A stretch of 64,000 bases of DNA from Phaeovulum molybdatiresistens (GCF_023544865.1 NZ_JAMJFX010000005.1:1-64000); one strand, 5' to 3'. Shown: positions 1 through 11,862, counted from the first letter of the stretch. Numbers and translations are program-made. The notes: generated by a model from the letters alone, not told the origin.

Positions 1-32
1 TGTTGCCCGGTTCGTGCTCTTTACTACTTTGT

Positions 33-59
33 GGGGGGGGCCCCCCCCCCCCCCCCCCC
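33..59. repeat. Homopolymer tract: 8 G followed by 19 C
   Basis: Eight G residues (33-40) run directly into nineteen C residues (41-59), so the first 16 bases form a perfect G/C palindrome. No other tract of this kind occurs in the window. It lies outside any gene I can support. It may be a slippage-prone tract or an assembly artefact close to a contig end; the sequence alone cannot tell which. Confidence 0.9.
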
Positions 60-81
60 GCCGCATGCCCAAGCGGACAGG

Positions 82-102
82 CCGGGGGTTTTGCACCCCC
101 GG
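82..102. terminator. GC-rich hairpin, partial copy of the intergenic repeat
   Basis: An 8-base stem CCGGGGGT/ACCCCCGG closes a 5-base loop. It is followed by ACCCCCG and a degraded GGATATTT segment (about 103-118) that resembles the repeat at 1797-1877. It lies just downstream of the reverse-strand DUF167 gene and could terminate its transcript. Confidence 0.6.
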
Positions 103-139
103 ACCCCCGCAGGATATTTCAACAAAGCCGAAGCCCGGA

Positions 140-388
140 TCAGTCGATCTGAAACAGCTTGTCGCGTGCGCCCGCCCCACGGATCAGCGTCAGGCGCGAA
201 GGGGGGATCCCCATAGATTTCGCAAGAAGTTTCGTCACGGCGGCGTTGGCCTTGCCATTCTCGGGCACGACCGTGACATAGGCCCGCAGGCCGTCGTCGG
301 TCGGCACAAGGGCATTGCGTGACGCCTTCGGCGTGACCCGCACGGCGATCTGGGCGCCGGACCGTACAAGATGGCGTAGATTTTCCAT
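140..388 (-). CDS. DUF167 (YggU) family protein
   Basis: An 82-residue basic protein with the DUF167/UPF0235 signature: an N-terminal strand 'IAVRVTPKASRNAL', then 'AYVTVVPENGKANAAVTKLLAK' in pieces around residues 40-60, and a C-terminal 'LTLIRGAGARDK'. This family is small and single-domain, and its function is not established. The start at 388 is chosen because GGAG lies eight bases upstream of that ATG; an upstream in-frame ATG at 421 has no such site. It is transcribed alone, away from the nitroreductase gene. Family assignment is firm; no role can be given. Confidence 0.9.
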   Translation of the reverse strand: MENLRHLVRSGAQIAVRVTPKASRNALVPTDDGLRAYVTVVPENGKANAAVTKLLAKSMGIPPSRLTLIRGAGARDKLFQID

Positions 389-526
389 TGCCCACTCCTC
401 TGCCGAAAACCCTAAAGGCAATCGTCACCTGGTGCCAGCGCTCGCAAAGCGCACGCGGATGTCGGGGGACTGTCTTGCATTCCGCACCGCAAACCCCGAC
501 ATCGGAGCCAGACCGAAGGAGGCCCC

Positions 527-1096
527 ATGACCCAGACCACTCTCGACTTCCTGCTGACGCGCCGCTCGCATTCGCCAAAGACCTTGACCGCCCCCGTCCC
601 GACCCGCGCCCAGTTGGAACCGATCCTGACGGCCGCCGCGCGCGTTCCAGACCATGGCATGCTGACGCCCTGGCGGTTCATCGTGCTTGAACGTCCCGCG
701 CTGGCGCGGCTTGCGGCCACCGTGCGCCGCCTCGGGGCGGAACAGGCTCTGCCCGAAGAGGTGGTCGCCAAGGGCGCGGCGCAATTCGAGACCAGCCCCC
801 TTGCCGTCGTCGTGGTTCATGTTCCGCGCGCCACGGAGAAGATTCCGGCGATCGAGCAGGTACTGTCGACCGGGGCTGCCTGCCTTGCGCTGGTCAATGC
901 GGCGCTGGCGTCAGGTTGGGGGGCCGGCTGGGTGACCGGCTGGGTGTCGCACGATCCGACCTTCTGTAGACAAGGGCTTGACCTGGCCGAGGGCGAATTC
1001 GTGGCGGGCATTGTCCACATCGGCACATCAAGCGTGCAGCCCATAGACCGCCCCCGCCCCGATCTGACCTCGGTCGTGACCTGGGTCGACGCATGA
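527..1096 (+). CDS. Nitroreductase family protein (FMN-dependent oxidoreductase)
   Basis: A 189-residue protein of the short nitroreductase type (YdjA-like). Visible features are the N-terminal 'LLTRRSHSPKTL' (the RRS motif that contacts FMN phosphate), 'AARVPDHGMLTPWRFIV' near residues 40-55, and 'GWGAGWVTGW' near 135. Proteins of this family use NAD(P)H and FMN to reduce nitro compounds, quinones or similar acceptors; the substrate here is unknown. A strong GAAGGAGG site precedes the ATG. The stop overlaps the start of the EI24 gene by ATGA, so the two are probably translationally coupled. Confidence 0.93.
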   Translation: MTQTTLDFLLTRRSHSPKTLTAPVPTRAQLEPILTAAARVPDHGMLTPWRFIVLERPALARLAATVRRLGAEQALPEEVVAKGAAQFETSPLAVVVVHVPRATEKIPAIEQVLSTGAACLALVNAALASGWGAGWVTGWVSHDPTFCRQGLDLAEGEFVAGIVHIGTSSVQPIDRPRPDLTSVVTWVDA

Positions 1097-1785
1097 TCCT
1101 GACAGCTTTCTTCACGGCCTGGGGCGATCTGATCCGTCCGGGGTCGCTACGCGTGCTGGGGCTGGGCGTTGCCCTGGCGACCGGGCTTCTGATCGCGGTC
1201 TATGCGGCCTTCGCCTGGTTTCTGGGGCTGGTGCTGCCCGACACCATGACGCTGCCCTGGATCGGCGAGATCGGATGGGTGGATACCCTCGTATCCTGGG
1301 CCTCTCTGGGGCTGATGCTGGTGCTGTCTGTCTTCCTGATGGTGCCGGTCGCTGCGGCCTTCACCGGGCTGTTTCTGGATGATGTCGCCGAAGTCGTCGA
1401 AACGGCCCACTATCCCGGCCTGCCCCCGGTTCGCCGCCTGTCGCTTGCCGAGACGATGCGCGATGCGATGGCCTTCCTTGGCGTGATCCTTGGGGCGAAC
1501 CTCGTGGCGCTTCTGATCTATCCCTTTGTCATCCCCTTCGCGCCGGTTCTGTTTCTGGGGTTGAACGGCTATCTGCTGGGCCGGGAATATTTCCACATGG
1601 CCGCCTTGCGGCGGATGGAACGGGACGACGCGCTGGCGCTGTATCGCGCAAACAAGGCGACGATCTGGATTGCCGGCGCGCTGATGGCGGTGCCGCTGTC
1701 GGTTCCTTTGTTGAACCTTCTGGTGCCGGTTCTGGGCGCAGCTACCTTCACGCATCTGTTCCACCGCATTCGCGGCACAAGCTGA
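1093..1785 (+). CDS. EI24 domain (CysZ-like) integral membrane protein
   Basis: A 230-residue protein with about four to six hydrophobic segments (for example residues 18-48, 68-95, 126-150 and 196-222). A central 'FLGLNGYLLGREYFHMAAL' matches the EI24/CysZ family. CysZ members take up sulfate; many alphaproteobacterial members have no assigned substrate. It overlaps the nitroreductase gene by four bases. A hairpin and repeat element follow directly and probably end the transcript. Family placement is good; sulfate transport is not shown here because no cys genes are adjacent. Confidence 0.85.
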   Translation: MILTAFFTAWGDLIRPGSLRVLGLGVALATGLLIAVYAAFAWFLGLVLPDTMTLPWIGEIGWVDTLVSWASLGLMLVLSVFLMVPVAAAFTGLFLDDVAEVVETAHYPGLPPVRRLSLAETMRDAMAFLGVILGANLVALLIYPFVIPFAPVLFLGLNGYLLGREYFHMAALRRMERDDALALYRANKATIWIAGALMAVPLSVPLLNLLVPVLGAATFTHLFHRIRGTS

Positions 1786-1796
1786 CCCCGAAAGGG

Positions 1797-1877
1797 CGGG
1801 GGTTTCACACCCCCGCACCCCCGTGGAGTATTTTTCCAAGAAGAAGCAGGTTGGGCTTCTTCTTGGTCCAAATACTC
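1797..1877. repeat. Intergenic palindromic repeat, compact copy
   Basis: Two hairpins in tandem. The first is CGGGGGT/ACCCCCG (1797-1815). The second has arms of 22 and 23 bases (1826-1847 and 1855-1877) that begin GAGTATTT and contain CCAAGAAGAAG, closed by a 7-base loop, with only the few bases after GAGTATTT mismatched. The same arms recur at 39236-39442 and 55582-55632. It sits between convergent genes and probably acts as a transcription terminator for at least the EI24 gene. Confidence 0.85.
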
Positions 1878-1921
1878 AAGTCGACGCCCGACGCCTGCGG
1901 CGCGTCCGGGTCTTTGCGCCC

Positions 1922-2188
1922 TCAGCCCAGCTGATTGAACCAATCGATGTCGCGCAGCGTGATCATGCCCGACAGGATGATCGTCGCGATGATCGCCCAA
2001 AGCACGATCGCGATCAGCGTGGTGATCCTGGCCTTCTTTCCGATCTGGGCATCCGCTGGGGCCGAGGGCGGTGTGCCGGGAACAACCTCACCGGCCTCTT
2101 CCTGGCTGCGGAAACGGATCGGCAACACGATGAAGAACACCATGAACCAGATCACGGCGAACAGGACGATGCCGCCTGTCAGGTTCAT
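1922..2188 (-). CDS. DUF1467 family membrane protein
   Basis: An 88-residue protein with two transmembrane helices (about residues 6-24 and 57-77) separated by a polar loop rich in Pro and Ala. The N-terminal 'FFIVLPIRFRSQEEAGE' is characteristic of DUF1467. Its ATG overlaps the stop of the methylmalonyl-CoA epimerase gene by ATGA, so the two are cotranslated. The pairing with mce is, to my knowledge, common in Rhodobacteraceae, but no function is established for DUF1467. Confidence 0.88.
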   Translation of the reverse strand: MNLTGGIVLFAVIWFMVFFIVLPIRFRSQEEAGEVVPGTPPSAPADAQIGKKARITTLIAIVLWAIIATIILSGMITLRDIDWFNQLG

Positions 2189-2592
2189 CAGACCTGCTCC
2201 AGTTCGACAAGGCAGCCGTTAAAATCCTTGGGATGCAGGAACAGGACCGGCTTGCCATGCGCGCCGATCTTTGGCTCGCCCGTCCCAAGCACCCGGGCGC
2301 CGGCGGCCTTGAGCTGGTCGCGCGCGGCAAGGATGTCATCGACCTCATAGCAGATGTGGTGAATGCCCCCGGCGGGGTTCTTTTCAAGAAAACCGGCGAT
2401 CGGGGAATTTTCCCCCAGCGGGTAGAGCAGCTCGATCTTGGTGTTGGGCAATTCGATGAACACCACCGTCACCCCGTGATCGGGTTCGTCCTGCGGTGCG
2501 CCCACCTTTGCGCCCAGCGTGTCGCGGTATTGCGCCGCCGCCGCCTGCAGGTCGGGCACGGCGATGGCGACATGGTTCAAACGTCCGATCAT
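2188..2592 (-). CDS. mce: Methylmalonyl-CoA epimerase
   Basis: A 134-residue glyoxalase-fold protein of normal family length. It interconverts (2R)- and (2S)-methylmalonyl-CoA in the propionyl-CoA to succinyl-CoA route. It begins 'MIGRLNHVAIAVPDLQAA', where the His is a metal ligand, and continues with 'GGIHHICYEVDDI' near residues 75-90 and 'FLHPKDFNGCLVELEQV' at the end, holding the other His and Glu ligands. The ATG at 2592 is preceded by GGAGGC; longer upstream readings lack family residues. DUF1467 follows in an overlapping arrangement. The prpE gene at 55.8 kb feeds the same pathway. Confidence 0.94.
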   Translation of the reverse strand: MIGRLNHVAIAVPDLQAAAAQYRDTLGAKVGAPQDEPDHGVTVVFIELPNTKIELLYPLGENSPIAGFLEKNPAGGIHHICYEVDDILAARDQLKAAGARVLGTGEPKIGAHGKPVLFLHPKDFNGCLVELEQV

Positions 2593-2670
2593 GGGGGCCT
2601 CCGGTCTGGTTTGCCTGCGTTTAGCGGGCGGGGGGGGCTGCGCGCAAGCGCGAAGCATGGCTGGCGCCGA

Positions 2671-2685
2671 TTAACCTGCCATTAG
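2671..2685 (+). promoter_or_regulatory. CtrA-like site (TTAA-N7-TTAG)
   Basis: TTAA at 2671-2674 and TTAG at 2682-2685 are seven bases apart, one mismatch from the alphaproteobacterial CtrA consensus TTAA-N7-TTAA. It lies about 60 bases before the receiver-domain gene and between divergent transcription units. A chance match is possible. Confidence 0.35.
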
Positions 2686-2742
2686 CCAAATCCGGGTTTA
2701 GTCGGAACAGGACGCGATTCTCCTCTGCCAAGGATGACACTG

Positions 2743-3453
2743 ATGAGCGACGATCTGAGTGATTTCATTGCCACCCGCGTGGCCACCGCCAACCGCCCGC
2801 TGCTGGGGCTGACGGTGCTGGTCGTGGAAGACAGCCGATATGCCTCGGAAGCGATGCGGCTGTTGTGTCTGCGGTCGGGGGCGCGAATCCGGCGTGCGGA
2901 TTGCCTGCGTTCGGCCGCGCGGCATCTGCAGTGCTACCGTCCCGGGGTTGTGGTCGTGGACATGGGGTTGCCGGATGGGTCGGGGGCGGATCTGATCCGC
3001 GTGATCCGCGACATGGCGCCGCCGCTGCCGGTGGTGCTGGCCACATCGGGCGACCCCGATGCCGAGGATGAGGCGATGGAGGCGGGGGCGGATGGGTTCC
3101 TGCCCAAGCCGGTGGAAAGCCTGGCATTGTTTCAGCAAGCAATCCTGTCCGCCCTGCCGCGCGAATCGCGCCCCTTTGGACTGCGCGCGCTGAGCGATGA
3201 GCGGGTAGAGCCTGACCCGCTGGCCCTGCGCGACGATCTGATCCATATGGCGCAGCTGCTGGCCCATGCACCGGACCGACGCGAACTTGGGTATGTCGCG
3301 CAGTTTCTGACCGGGGTGGCGCGCTCGGCTCATGACGATGCGCTGGAACGCGCGGCCAGCGCGCTGGGGCGCGCGGGAACGCCGTCAGAGGCTGCAGTTT
3401 CGCGCCTTGCCGGAATGGTGCAGCAACGCCTTGCCGCGGGATCCACCTTCTGA
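2743..3453 (+). CDS. Response regulator receiver-domain protein
   Basis: A 236-residue protein. Residues about 20-140 form a CheY-like receiver with acidic residues in 'VLVVEDSRYASE', the phosphoacceptor Asp in 'VVVVDMGLPDGSG', the Ser/Thr in 'VLATSGDP' and the Lys in 'GFLPKPVE'. The C-terminal 95 residues are helical and match no output domain I recognise; there is no helix-turn-helix, GGDEF or HPt signature. The start at 2743 is preferred because AAGGA lies eight bases upstream, while the ATG at 2734 overlaps that site. No sensor kinase is adjacent, so it is an orphan regulator; a CtrA-like site lies upstream. Confidence 0.88.
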   Translation: MSDDLSDFIATRVATANRPLLGLTVLVVEDSRYASEAMRLLCLRSGARIRRADCLRSAARHLQCYRPGVVVVDMGLPDGSGADLIRVIRDMAPPLPVVLATSGDPDAEDEAMEAGADGFLPKPVESLALFQQAILSALPRESRPFGLRALSDERVEPDPLALRDDLIHMAQLLAHAPDRRELGYVAQFLTGVARSAHDDALERAASALGRAGTPSEAAVSRLAGMVQQRLAAGSTF

Positions 3454-3467
3454 AGGCCGCCAATGCA

Positions 3468-3494
3468 AAAGGCGCGCCCGCCGGACGCGCCTTT
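3468..3494. terminator. Bidirectional terminator between the receiver gene and aspS
   Basis: AAAGGCGCG (3468-3476) pairs perfectly with CGCGCCTTT (3486-3494) across a 9-base loop. The A-rich left and T-rich right sides allow termination in both directions, as expected between convergent genes. Confidence 0.85.
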
Positions 3495-3522
3495 GCCCTG
3501 GCAGCGGCGGTGCGCGCCAGGT

Positions 3523-5301
3523 TCACTCTTTCGGGATCACCCGCAACCGCAGTTCGCGCAGCTGTTCGTTGGTGGGTTCCGACGGCGCGGCCATCATCAG
3601 GTCTTCGGCGCGCTGGTTCATCGGGAACATGATGACTTCACGGATGTTCATCTCATCCGCCAGAAGCATCACGATCCGGTCGATACCGGCGGCGCAGCCA
3701 CCGTGCGGGGGGGCGCCATATTTGAACGCCTTGACCATACCACCAAAGCGCTTTTCGACCTCTTCCTTGCCATAGCCGGCCAGTTCGAAAGCCTTGAACA
3801 TGATTTCGGGCTTGTGGTTGCGGATGCCGCCCGACACCAGTTCATAGCCGTTGCAGGCCAGGTCATACTGATAGGCATGAACCTTCAGCGGGTCACCCAT
3901 CAGCGCCTCCAGCCCGCCCTGCGGCATCGAGAAGGGGTTGTGGCTGAAGTCGATCTTGCCGGTTTCCGCGTCCTTTTCATACATCGGGAAATCGACGATC
4001 CAGGCGAATTTGAACACGCCTTCCTCGGTCAGGCCCAGTTCGCGGCCAATTTCATTGCGGGCGCGCCCGGCGACGGCCTCGAACTGTTCGGGGCGACCGC
4101 CCAGGAAGAAGGCCGCGTCACCCTCGCCCAGACCAAGCTGCAGGCGGATCGCCTCGGTCCGTTCGGGGCCGATGTTCTTGGCCAGGGGGCCCGCGGCCTC
4201 CATCTGGCCGTCATCGCCCTTGCGCCAGAAGATATACCCCATGCCCGGCAGGCCCTGCTGTTGCGCGAAGGCGTTCATCCGGTCACAGAACTTGCGGCTG
4301 CCGCCAGTCGGCGCGGGGATCGCGCGGATCTCGGTGCCCTCATTTTCCAGCAGTTTGGCAAAGATCGCAAAGCCCGAGTCGCGGAAGTGATCCGACACGA
4401 TCTGCATCTTGATCGGGTTGCGCAGGTCGGGCTTGTCGCTGCCATACCACAGCATCGAATCCTTGTAGGCGATGCGCGGCCAGTCGGGATCAACGCGGCG
4501 GCCGTTGCCGAATTCCTCAAACAGGCCCTGGATCACCGGCTGGACGGCGGCAAAGACATCCTCCTGGGTGACGAAGCTCATCTCGACGTCAAGCTGGTAG
4601 AAGTCGGTCGGGCTGCGGTCGGCGCGCGGGTCTTCGTCGCGGAAGCAGGGCGCGATCTGGAAATAGCGGTCAAAGCCCGCGACCATGATCAGCTGCTTGA
4701 ACTGCTGCGGCGCCTGGGGCAGCGCGTAGAACTTGCCCGGATGCAGGCGCGAGGGCACCAGAAAGTCGCGCGCGCCCTCGGGGGACGAAGCGGTGATGAT
4801 CGGCGTCTGGAATTCGTTGAAGCCCGCGTTCCACATCCGGTTGCGGATCGACCGCACCACGTTTGACCGCAGCATCATGTTGTTGTGCAGGCTTTCGCGC
4901 CGCAGGTCCAGAAAACGGTAGGTCAGGCGGGTTTCTTCCGGGTAGTCCTGGTCGCCGAATACCGGCAGGGGCAGTTCCTCGGCCGGGCCAAGAACCTCGA
5001 CCTCGCGGACGTAAACCTCGATCTCGCCGGTCGGGATCTTGGGGTTGACCAAGCCGGCATCGCGCAGCTTGACCGTGCCGTCGATGCGGATCACCCATTC
5101 CGCGCGAACACTTTCTAGCGCGGCAAAGGCGGGGCTGTCGCCATCGCACAGCACCTGCGTGATACCGTAATGGTCGCGCAGGTCGATGAACAGCACGCCC
5201 CCGTGATCGCGCACCCGGTGCACCCAGCCCGAAAGCCGGACGTTCTGGCCTGCATGGTCCTTGTTAAGGTCCGCACAGGTATGGCTGCGATAGGCGTGCA
5301 T
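3523..5301 (-). CDS. aspS: Aspartyl-tRNA synthetase
   Basis: A 592-residue class II synthetase that charges tRNA-Asp in the cytoplasm. The N-terminal OB-fold anticodon-binding domain contains '[20 protein letters not shown]'. The catalytic core has '[19 protein letters not shown]' (motif 2) and '[13 protein letters not shown]' (motif 3), with a bacterial-type GAD insert between. The ATG at 5301 follows GGGAGA; a longer reading to 5331 adds ten non-conserved residues. Many alphaproteobacterial enzymes are non-discriminating and also charge tRNA-Asn when asnS is absent; that cannot be judged from this window. The gene is monocistronic and ends at a shared terminator. Confidence 0.97.
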   Translation of the reverse strand: MHAYRSHTCADLNKDHAGQNVRLSGWVHRVRDHGGVLFIDLRDHYGITQVLCDGDSPAFAALESVRAEWVIRIDGTVKLRDAGLVNPKIPTGEIEVYVREVEVLGPAEELPLPVFGDQDYPEETRLTYRFLDLRRESLHNNMMLRSNVVRSIRNRMWNAGFNEFQTPIITASSPEGARDFLVPSRLHPGKFYALPQAPQQFKQLIMVAGFDRYFQIAPCFRDEDPRADRSPTDFYQLDVEMSFVTQEDVFAAVQPVIQGLFEEFGNGRRVDPDWPRIAYKDSMLWYGSDKPDLRNPIKMQIVSDHFRDSGFAIFAKLLENEGTEIRAIPAPTGGSRKFCDRMNAFAQQQGLPGMGYIFWRKGDDGQMEAAGPLAKNIGPERTEAIRLQLGLGEGDAAFFLGGRPEQFEAVAGRARNEIGRELGLTEEGVFKFAWIVDFPMYEKDAETGKIDFSHNPFSMPQGGLEALMGDPLKVHAYQYDLACNGYELVSGGIRNHKPEIMFKAFELAGYGKEEVEKRFGGMVKAFKYGAPPHGGCAAGIDRIVMLLADEMNIREVIMFPMNQRAEDLMMAAPSEPTNEQLRELRLRVIPKE

Positions 5302-5439
5302 GGTTCTCCCCTTGTCCCGGGCTGGATTCATATCCGCGCGTTCAACCTTCTGGCCGCGCCGAAGTCAAGCGATCGTGCATCCGCGCCGCCGAATGTGCCC
5401 CCTGCCCGGGCCGCACAGGCAGTTGACGCAATCGAGGGC

Positions 5440-5467
5440 TTGCGCGCAGGCTTTGCAGGACTATAAC
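5440..5467 (+). promoter_or_regulatory. Candidate sigma-70 promoter for carB
   Basis: TTGCGC (5440-5445) and TATAAC (5462-5467) are separated by 16 bases, and the -10 lies about 43 bases before the carB start. TATAAC is a good -10 element in an otherwise GC-rich stretch. The rest of 5302-5509 shows nothing else I can name. Confidence 0.4.
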
Positions 5468-5509
5468 GCCGTCAATTTGCGCGCCGCCGGGATGACAAAG
5501 GGGAAAGAC

Positions 5510-8842
<3,333 letters not shown>

Positions 8843-8864
8843 TCCAGGCAGCCCCCACACATCA

Positions 8865-8893
8865 AAAGGCCCGCGCCACCCGCGCGGGCCTTT
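8865..8893. terminator. Bidirectional terminator after carB
   Basis: A perfect 12-base stem (8865-8876 with 8882-8893), AAAGGCCCGCGC paired with GCGCGGGCCTTT, closes a 5-base loop. It lies between the convergent carB and AhpD-like genes. Confidence 0.9.
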
Positions 8894-8907
8894 GCATTTC
8901 GCAGGCG

Positions 8908-9252
8908 TCAGCCCTGCTGCGCGGCCAGTTCGTCCCAGCAGCCTAGGGCGTGGCCCGCATACATCATGCCCGGCCCCCCGGCCATCTGCACCGCCATGGC
9001 CAGCACATCGGCCAGCTCTTCGCGGGTGCCGCCCGCTTTCATCAGCGCCTCGACATGGAACATGATGCAAGGCTCACAGCGCAGCACCACCGACATGCCC
9101 AGCGCCACGAATTCCTTTTCCTTCAGCGACAGGACCCCGTTTTCCTTGACCGCCTTCGACAGCGTGCCAAAGCCCTGCATCGCCGCCGGTGCGGTCTTGT
9201 TCAGCGCCCGCAGCTCGCCGCGCATTTCGTCCATCTTTGCCTTGTAGCTCAT
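8908..9252 (-). CDS. Carboxymuconolactone decarboxylase (AhpD-like) family protein
   Basis: A 114-residue all-helical protein. The segment 'VLRCEPCIMFHVEALMKAG' carries Cys59, Cys62 and His66, the CxxCxxxH arrangement of AhpD-type peroxidase or disulfide reductases. 'GTREELADVLAMAVQMAGGP' follows, typical of the CMD fold. This argues for a redox role rather than true carboxymuconolactone decarboxylation. An AGGAG site precedes the ATG. The gene stands alone between carB and dimethylglycine dehydrogenase; its partner and substrate are unknown. Confidence 0.92.
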   Translation of the reverse strand: MSYKAKMDEMRGELRALNKTAPAAMQGFGTLSKAVKENGVLSLKEKEFVALGMSVVLRCEPCIMFHVEALMKAGGTREELADVLAMAVQMAGGPGMMYAGHALGCWDELAAQQG

Positions 9253-9366
9253 GAAAATCTCCTGTTCCGGCTGTCGGGTTCAGGTCGCACGGCAACATTC
9301 ACGCGACCTTGACCTGCGTCAAATCCCATTCAAATCCCGGAATATTTCCCGCCTCGCTGCGAAGGG

Positions 9367-11862
9367 TCAGCCATCGGTGCGGATGCGCAGGTTCTGCGGG
9401 TCATGGGGGCTATCCTCAACCACCACCGCATCCCATTGCTGGCGCAGCATCCGCACCTTCAGCCGCTGCCCCACCCCGGCCAGATCGGGGCGCACATAGC
9501 CCATGCCGATCTGCTTGCCAAAGACCACCGACCAGCCGCCGGATGTCAGCCGGCCGACCTTTTCCCCGTCCAGCAGGATCGCCTCCTTGCCCCAGGGGTC
9601 GGTGTCATCCGGCCCATCGATCAGCAGGGTCACGCATTTCGAACGCAGGCCTTTGTCCAGCATCGCCTGCTTGCCCAGAAACGGCTTCGACAGATCCACG
9701 AAGCGGTCCAGCCCGCCTTCCAGCGGCGTGGCATCGCGGCCCAGTTCGTTGCCGAACGCGCGGTAGGATTTTTCTTGCCGCAGCCAGTTCTGCGCCCGCG
9801 CGCCGACCAGCTTCATCCCATGTTTCGCCCCGGCGGCCAGCAGCTGATCCCACAGATAGCGGCCTATCTCGATCGGATGGTGCAGTTCCCACCCCAGTTC
9901 GCCGGTATAGGCCACGCGCAGCGCACGCACCGGGCACATGCCCAGTTCGATGTTGCGCCAGGAAAGCCAGGGGAAGCGCGCGTTGCCCAGAACCGTGTCG
10001 GGATCAGCATCCTTGACGATTTCGCGCAGGATGGCGCGAGACTTGGGCCCCGCCAGCGCAAAAACGCCCCATTGGGTGGTGACATCGTGGATCTCGATAT
10101 AGCCGAAATCGGACATTTTATCTTCGGCGCATTGGCGCAGATAGGAGCCATCATAGGCAGACCAGGCCCCGGCCGAGATCAGGTAATATTCATTTTCCGA
10201 TAATCTGACGATGGTATATTCGGTTCGCGTGGTGCCTGCGGGCGTCAGCGCATAGGTCAGGTTGATGCGGCCCACCTTGGGCAGCCTGTTGGTAGTGAAC
10301 CAGTCCAGGAAGGCCGTCGCGCCGGGGCCGCGCAGCAGATGCTTGGTAAAGGCGGTCGCGTCGATCAGGCCCGCGGTTTCGCGGATCACCCGCGCCTCGG
10401 CCTCGGCATAGGGCCACCAGCTGCCGCGCCGGAAGCTGCGGCCGTTGTGGTCGAAATCGGACGCCACGCCGGGGGCATAGTAATTCGGCCGTTCCCATCC
10501 GTTGACCTGCCCCATCTGCGCGCCCAGCGCGATCTGGCGGTCATAGTTCGGCGCGGTGCGCAGCGGGCGACAGGCTTCGCGTTCCTCATCGGGGTGGTGC
10601 AGGATGAAGACATGTTCGTAACATTCCTCATTCTTGCGCGCGGCATATTCGGTGGTCATCCAGGGGCCGTAGCGGCGCGGATCAAGGCTGGCCATGTCGA
10701 TCTCGGCCTCGCCCTCGGTCATCAGTTGCGCAAGGTAATGGCCGGTGCCGCCCGCCGCGGTGATGCCAAAGCTGAACCCCTCTGCCAGCCACATGTTGCA
10801 CAGCCCCGGCGCGGGGCCAACCAGCGGGTTGCCATCGGGCGTATAACAGATCGGACCGTTGAAATCGTCCTTCAGCCCCACGCTTTCCGACGAGGGGATG
10901 CGGTGGATCATCGACAAATATTCCGCCTCGATCCGGTCCAGATCCAGCGGGAACAGATCCGCGCGGAAGGATTGCGGCACGTCATACAGGAACCGTGCCG
11001 GCGCCCCGCGTTCATAGGGGCCCAGGATCCAGCCGCCGCGTTCTTCGCGCACGTACCATTTCGCATCGGCATCACGCAGCACGGGATGTTCAGGGTTGCC
11101 GGCGGCCCGCCAGGCGGCCAGCGCCGGGTCGGGTTCGGTCACGATATACTGATGTTCCACCGGAATCGCGGGGATCTTGATCCCCAGCAGCCGGGCGGTG
11201 CGCTGCGCATGATTGCCGGTGGCGGTGACGACATGTTCGGCGCGCACTTCCACCATCTCGCCCGAGCCGACAAGATTGCCGCCCCGTTCCACCATCTGTT
11301 CCAGCGTCACGATCCATTCGCTGCCCGTCCAGCGATAGCCGTTCACCTGCATCTTGCGCAGGATCGCCACCCCGCGCATCCGCGCGCCCTTGGCCATGGC
11401 CTGGGTCACATCGGCGGGGTTGATATAGCCGTCCTGCGGGTGAAACAGCGCGCCCTTCAGATCCTCGGTCCGCACCAGCGGCCAGCGGTCCCGGATCTGC
11501 GCGGGCGTCAGAAATTCGTGATGGACACCGGCGGTTTCGGCCACGGTTGAATACAGCATGTATTCATCCATGCGGTCCTGGGTCTGCGCCATGCGCAGGT
11601 TGCCCACAACCGCGAAGCCCGCGTTCAGCCCTGTCTCGGCCTCCAGCCCCTTGTAGAAATCGACCGAGTATTTGTGGATGTGGGTGGTCGCATAGCCCAT
11701 GTTGAACAGCGGCAGCAGGCCCGCGGCATGCCAGGTCGACCCGGATGTCAGCTCATCGCGTTCCACCAGCATCGTGTCCCAGCCCGCCTTGGCCAGATGA
11801 TAGGCGATCGCACAGCCGACGGCACCGCCGCCGACGACCAGGGCTTGGACATGGGTTTTCAT
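9367..11862 (-). CDS. Dimethylglycine/sarcosine dehydrogenase-type FAD oxidoreductase with GcvT domain
   Basis: An 831-residue two-domain enzyme, the usual length for this family. Residues 1-400 form a DAO-type FAD domain with 'VVGGGAVGCAIAYHLAKAG' at the N-terminus and 'TSGSTWHAAGLLPLF' where His45 aligns with the histidine that binds FAD covalently in mammalian dimethylglycine dehydrogenase. Residues about 450-831 are the aminomethyltransferase (GcvT) domain, which passes the methyl group to tetrahydrofolate. The likely role is oxidative demethylation of dimethylglycine or sarcosine from betaine breakdown; which substrate is used cannot be told from sequence alone. The ATG at 11862 follows AAGGGA; the open frame upstream of it is non-coding. 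glyA at 58.7 kb uses the same folate pool. Confidence 0.9.
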   Translation of the reverse strand: MKTHVQALVVGGGAVGCAIAYHLAKAGWDTMLVERDELTSGSTWHAAGLLPLFNMGYATTHIHKYSVDFYKGLEAETGLNAGFAVVGNLRMAQTQDRMDEYMLYSTVAETAGVHHEFLTPAQIRDRWPLVRTEDLKGALFHPQDGYINPADVTQAMAKGARMRGVAILRKMQVNGYRWTGSEWIVTLEQMVERGGNLVGSGEMVEVRAEHVVTATGNHAQRTARLLGIKIPAIPVEHQYIVTEPDPALAAWRAAGNPEHPVLRDADAKWYVREERGGWILGPYERGAPARFLYDVPQSFRADLFPLDLDRIEAEYLSMIHRIPSSESVGLKDDFNGPICYTPDGNPLVGPAPGLCNMWLAEGFSFGITAAGGTGHYLAQLMTEGEAEIDMASLDPRRYGPWMTTEYAARKNEECYEHVFILHHPDEEREACRPLRTAPNYDRQIALGAQMGQVNGWERPNYYAPGVASDFDHNGRSFRRGSWWPYAEAEARVIRETAGLIDATAFTKHLLRGPGATAFLDWFTTNRLPKVGRINLTYALTPAGTTRTEYTIVRLSENEYYLISAGAWSAYDGSYLRQCAEDKMSDFGYIEIHDVTTQWGVFALAGPKSRAILREIVKDADPDTVLGNARFPWLSWRNIELGMCPVRALRVAYTGELGWELHHPIEIGRYLWDQLLAAGAKHGMKLVGARAQNWLRQEKSYRAFGNELGRDATPLEGGLDRFVDLSKPFLGKQAMLDKGLRSKCVTLLIDGPDDTDPWGKEAILLDGEKVGRLTSGGWSVVFGKQIGMGYVRPDLAGVGQRLKVRMLRQQWDAVVVEDSPHDPQNLRIRTDG

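Noticed and set aside
3463-4866. 467-residue plus-strand frame opposite aspS
   Set aside because: Shadow of aspS, with composition typical of reverse translation and no family motif.
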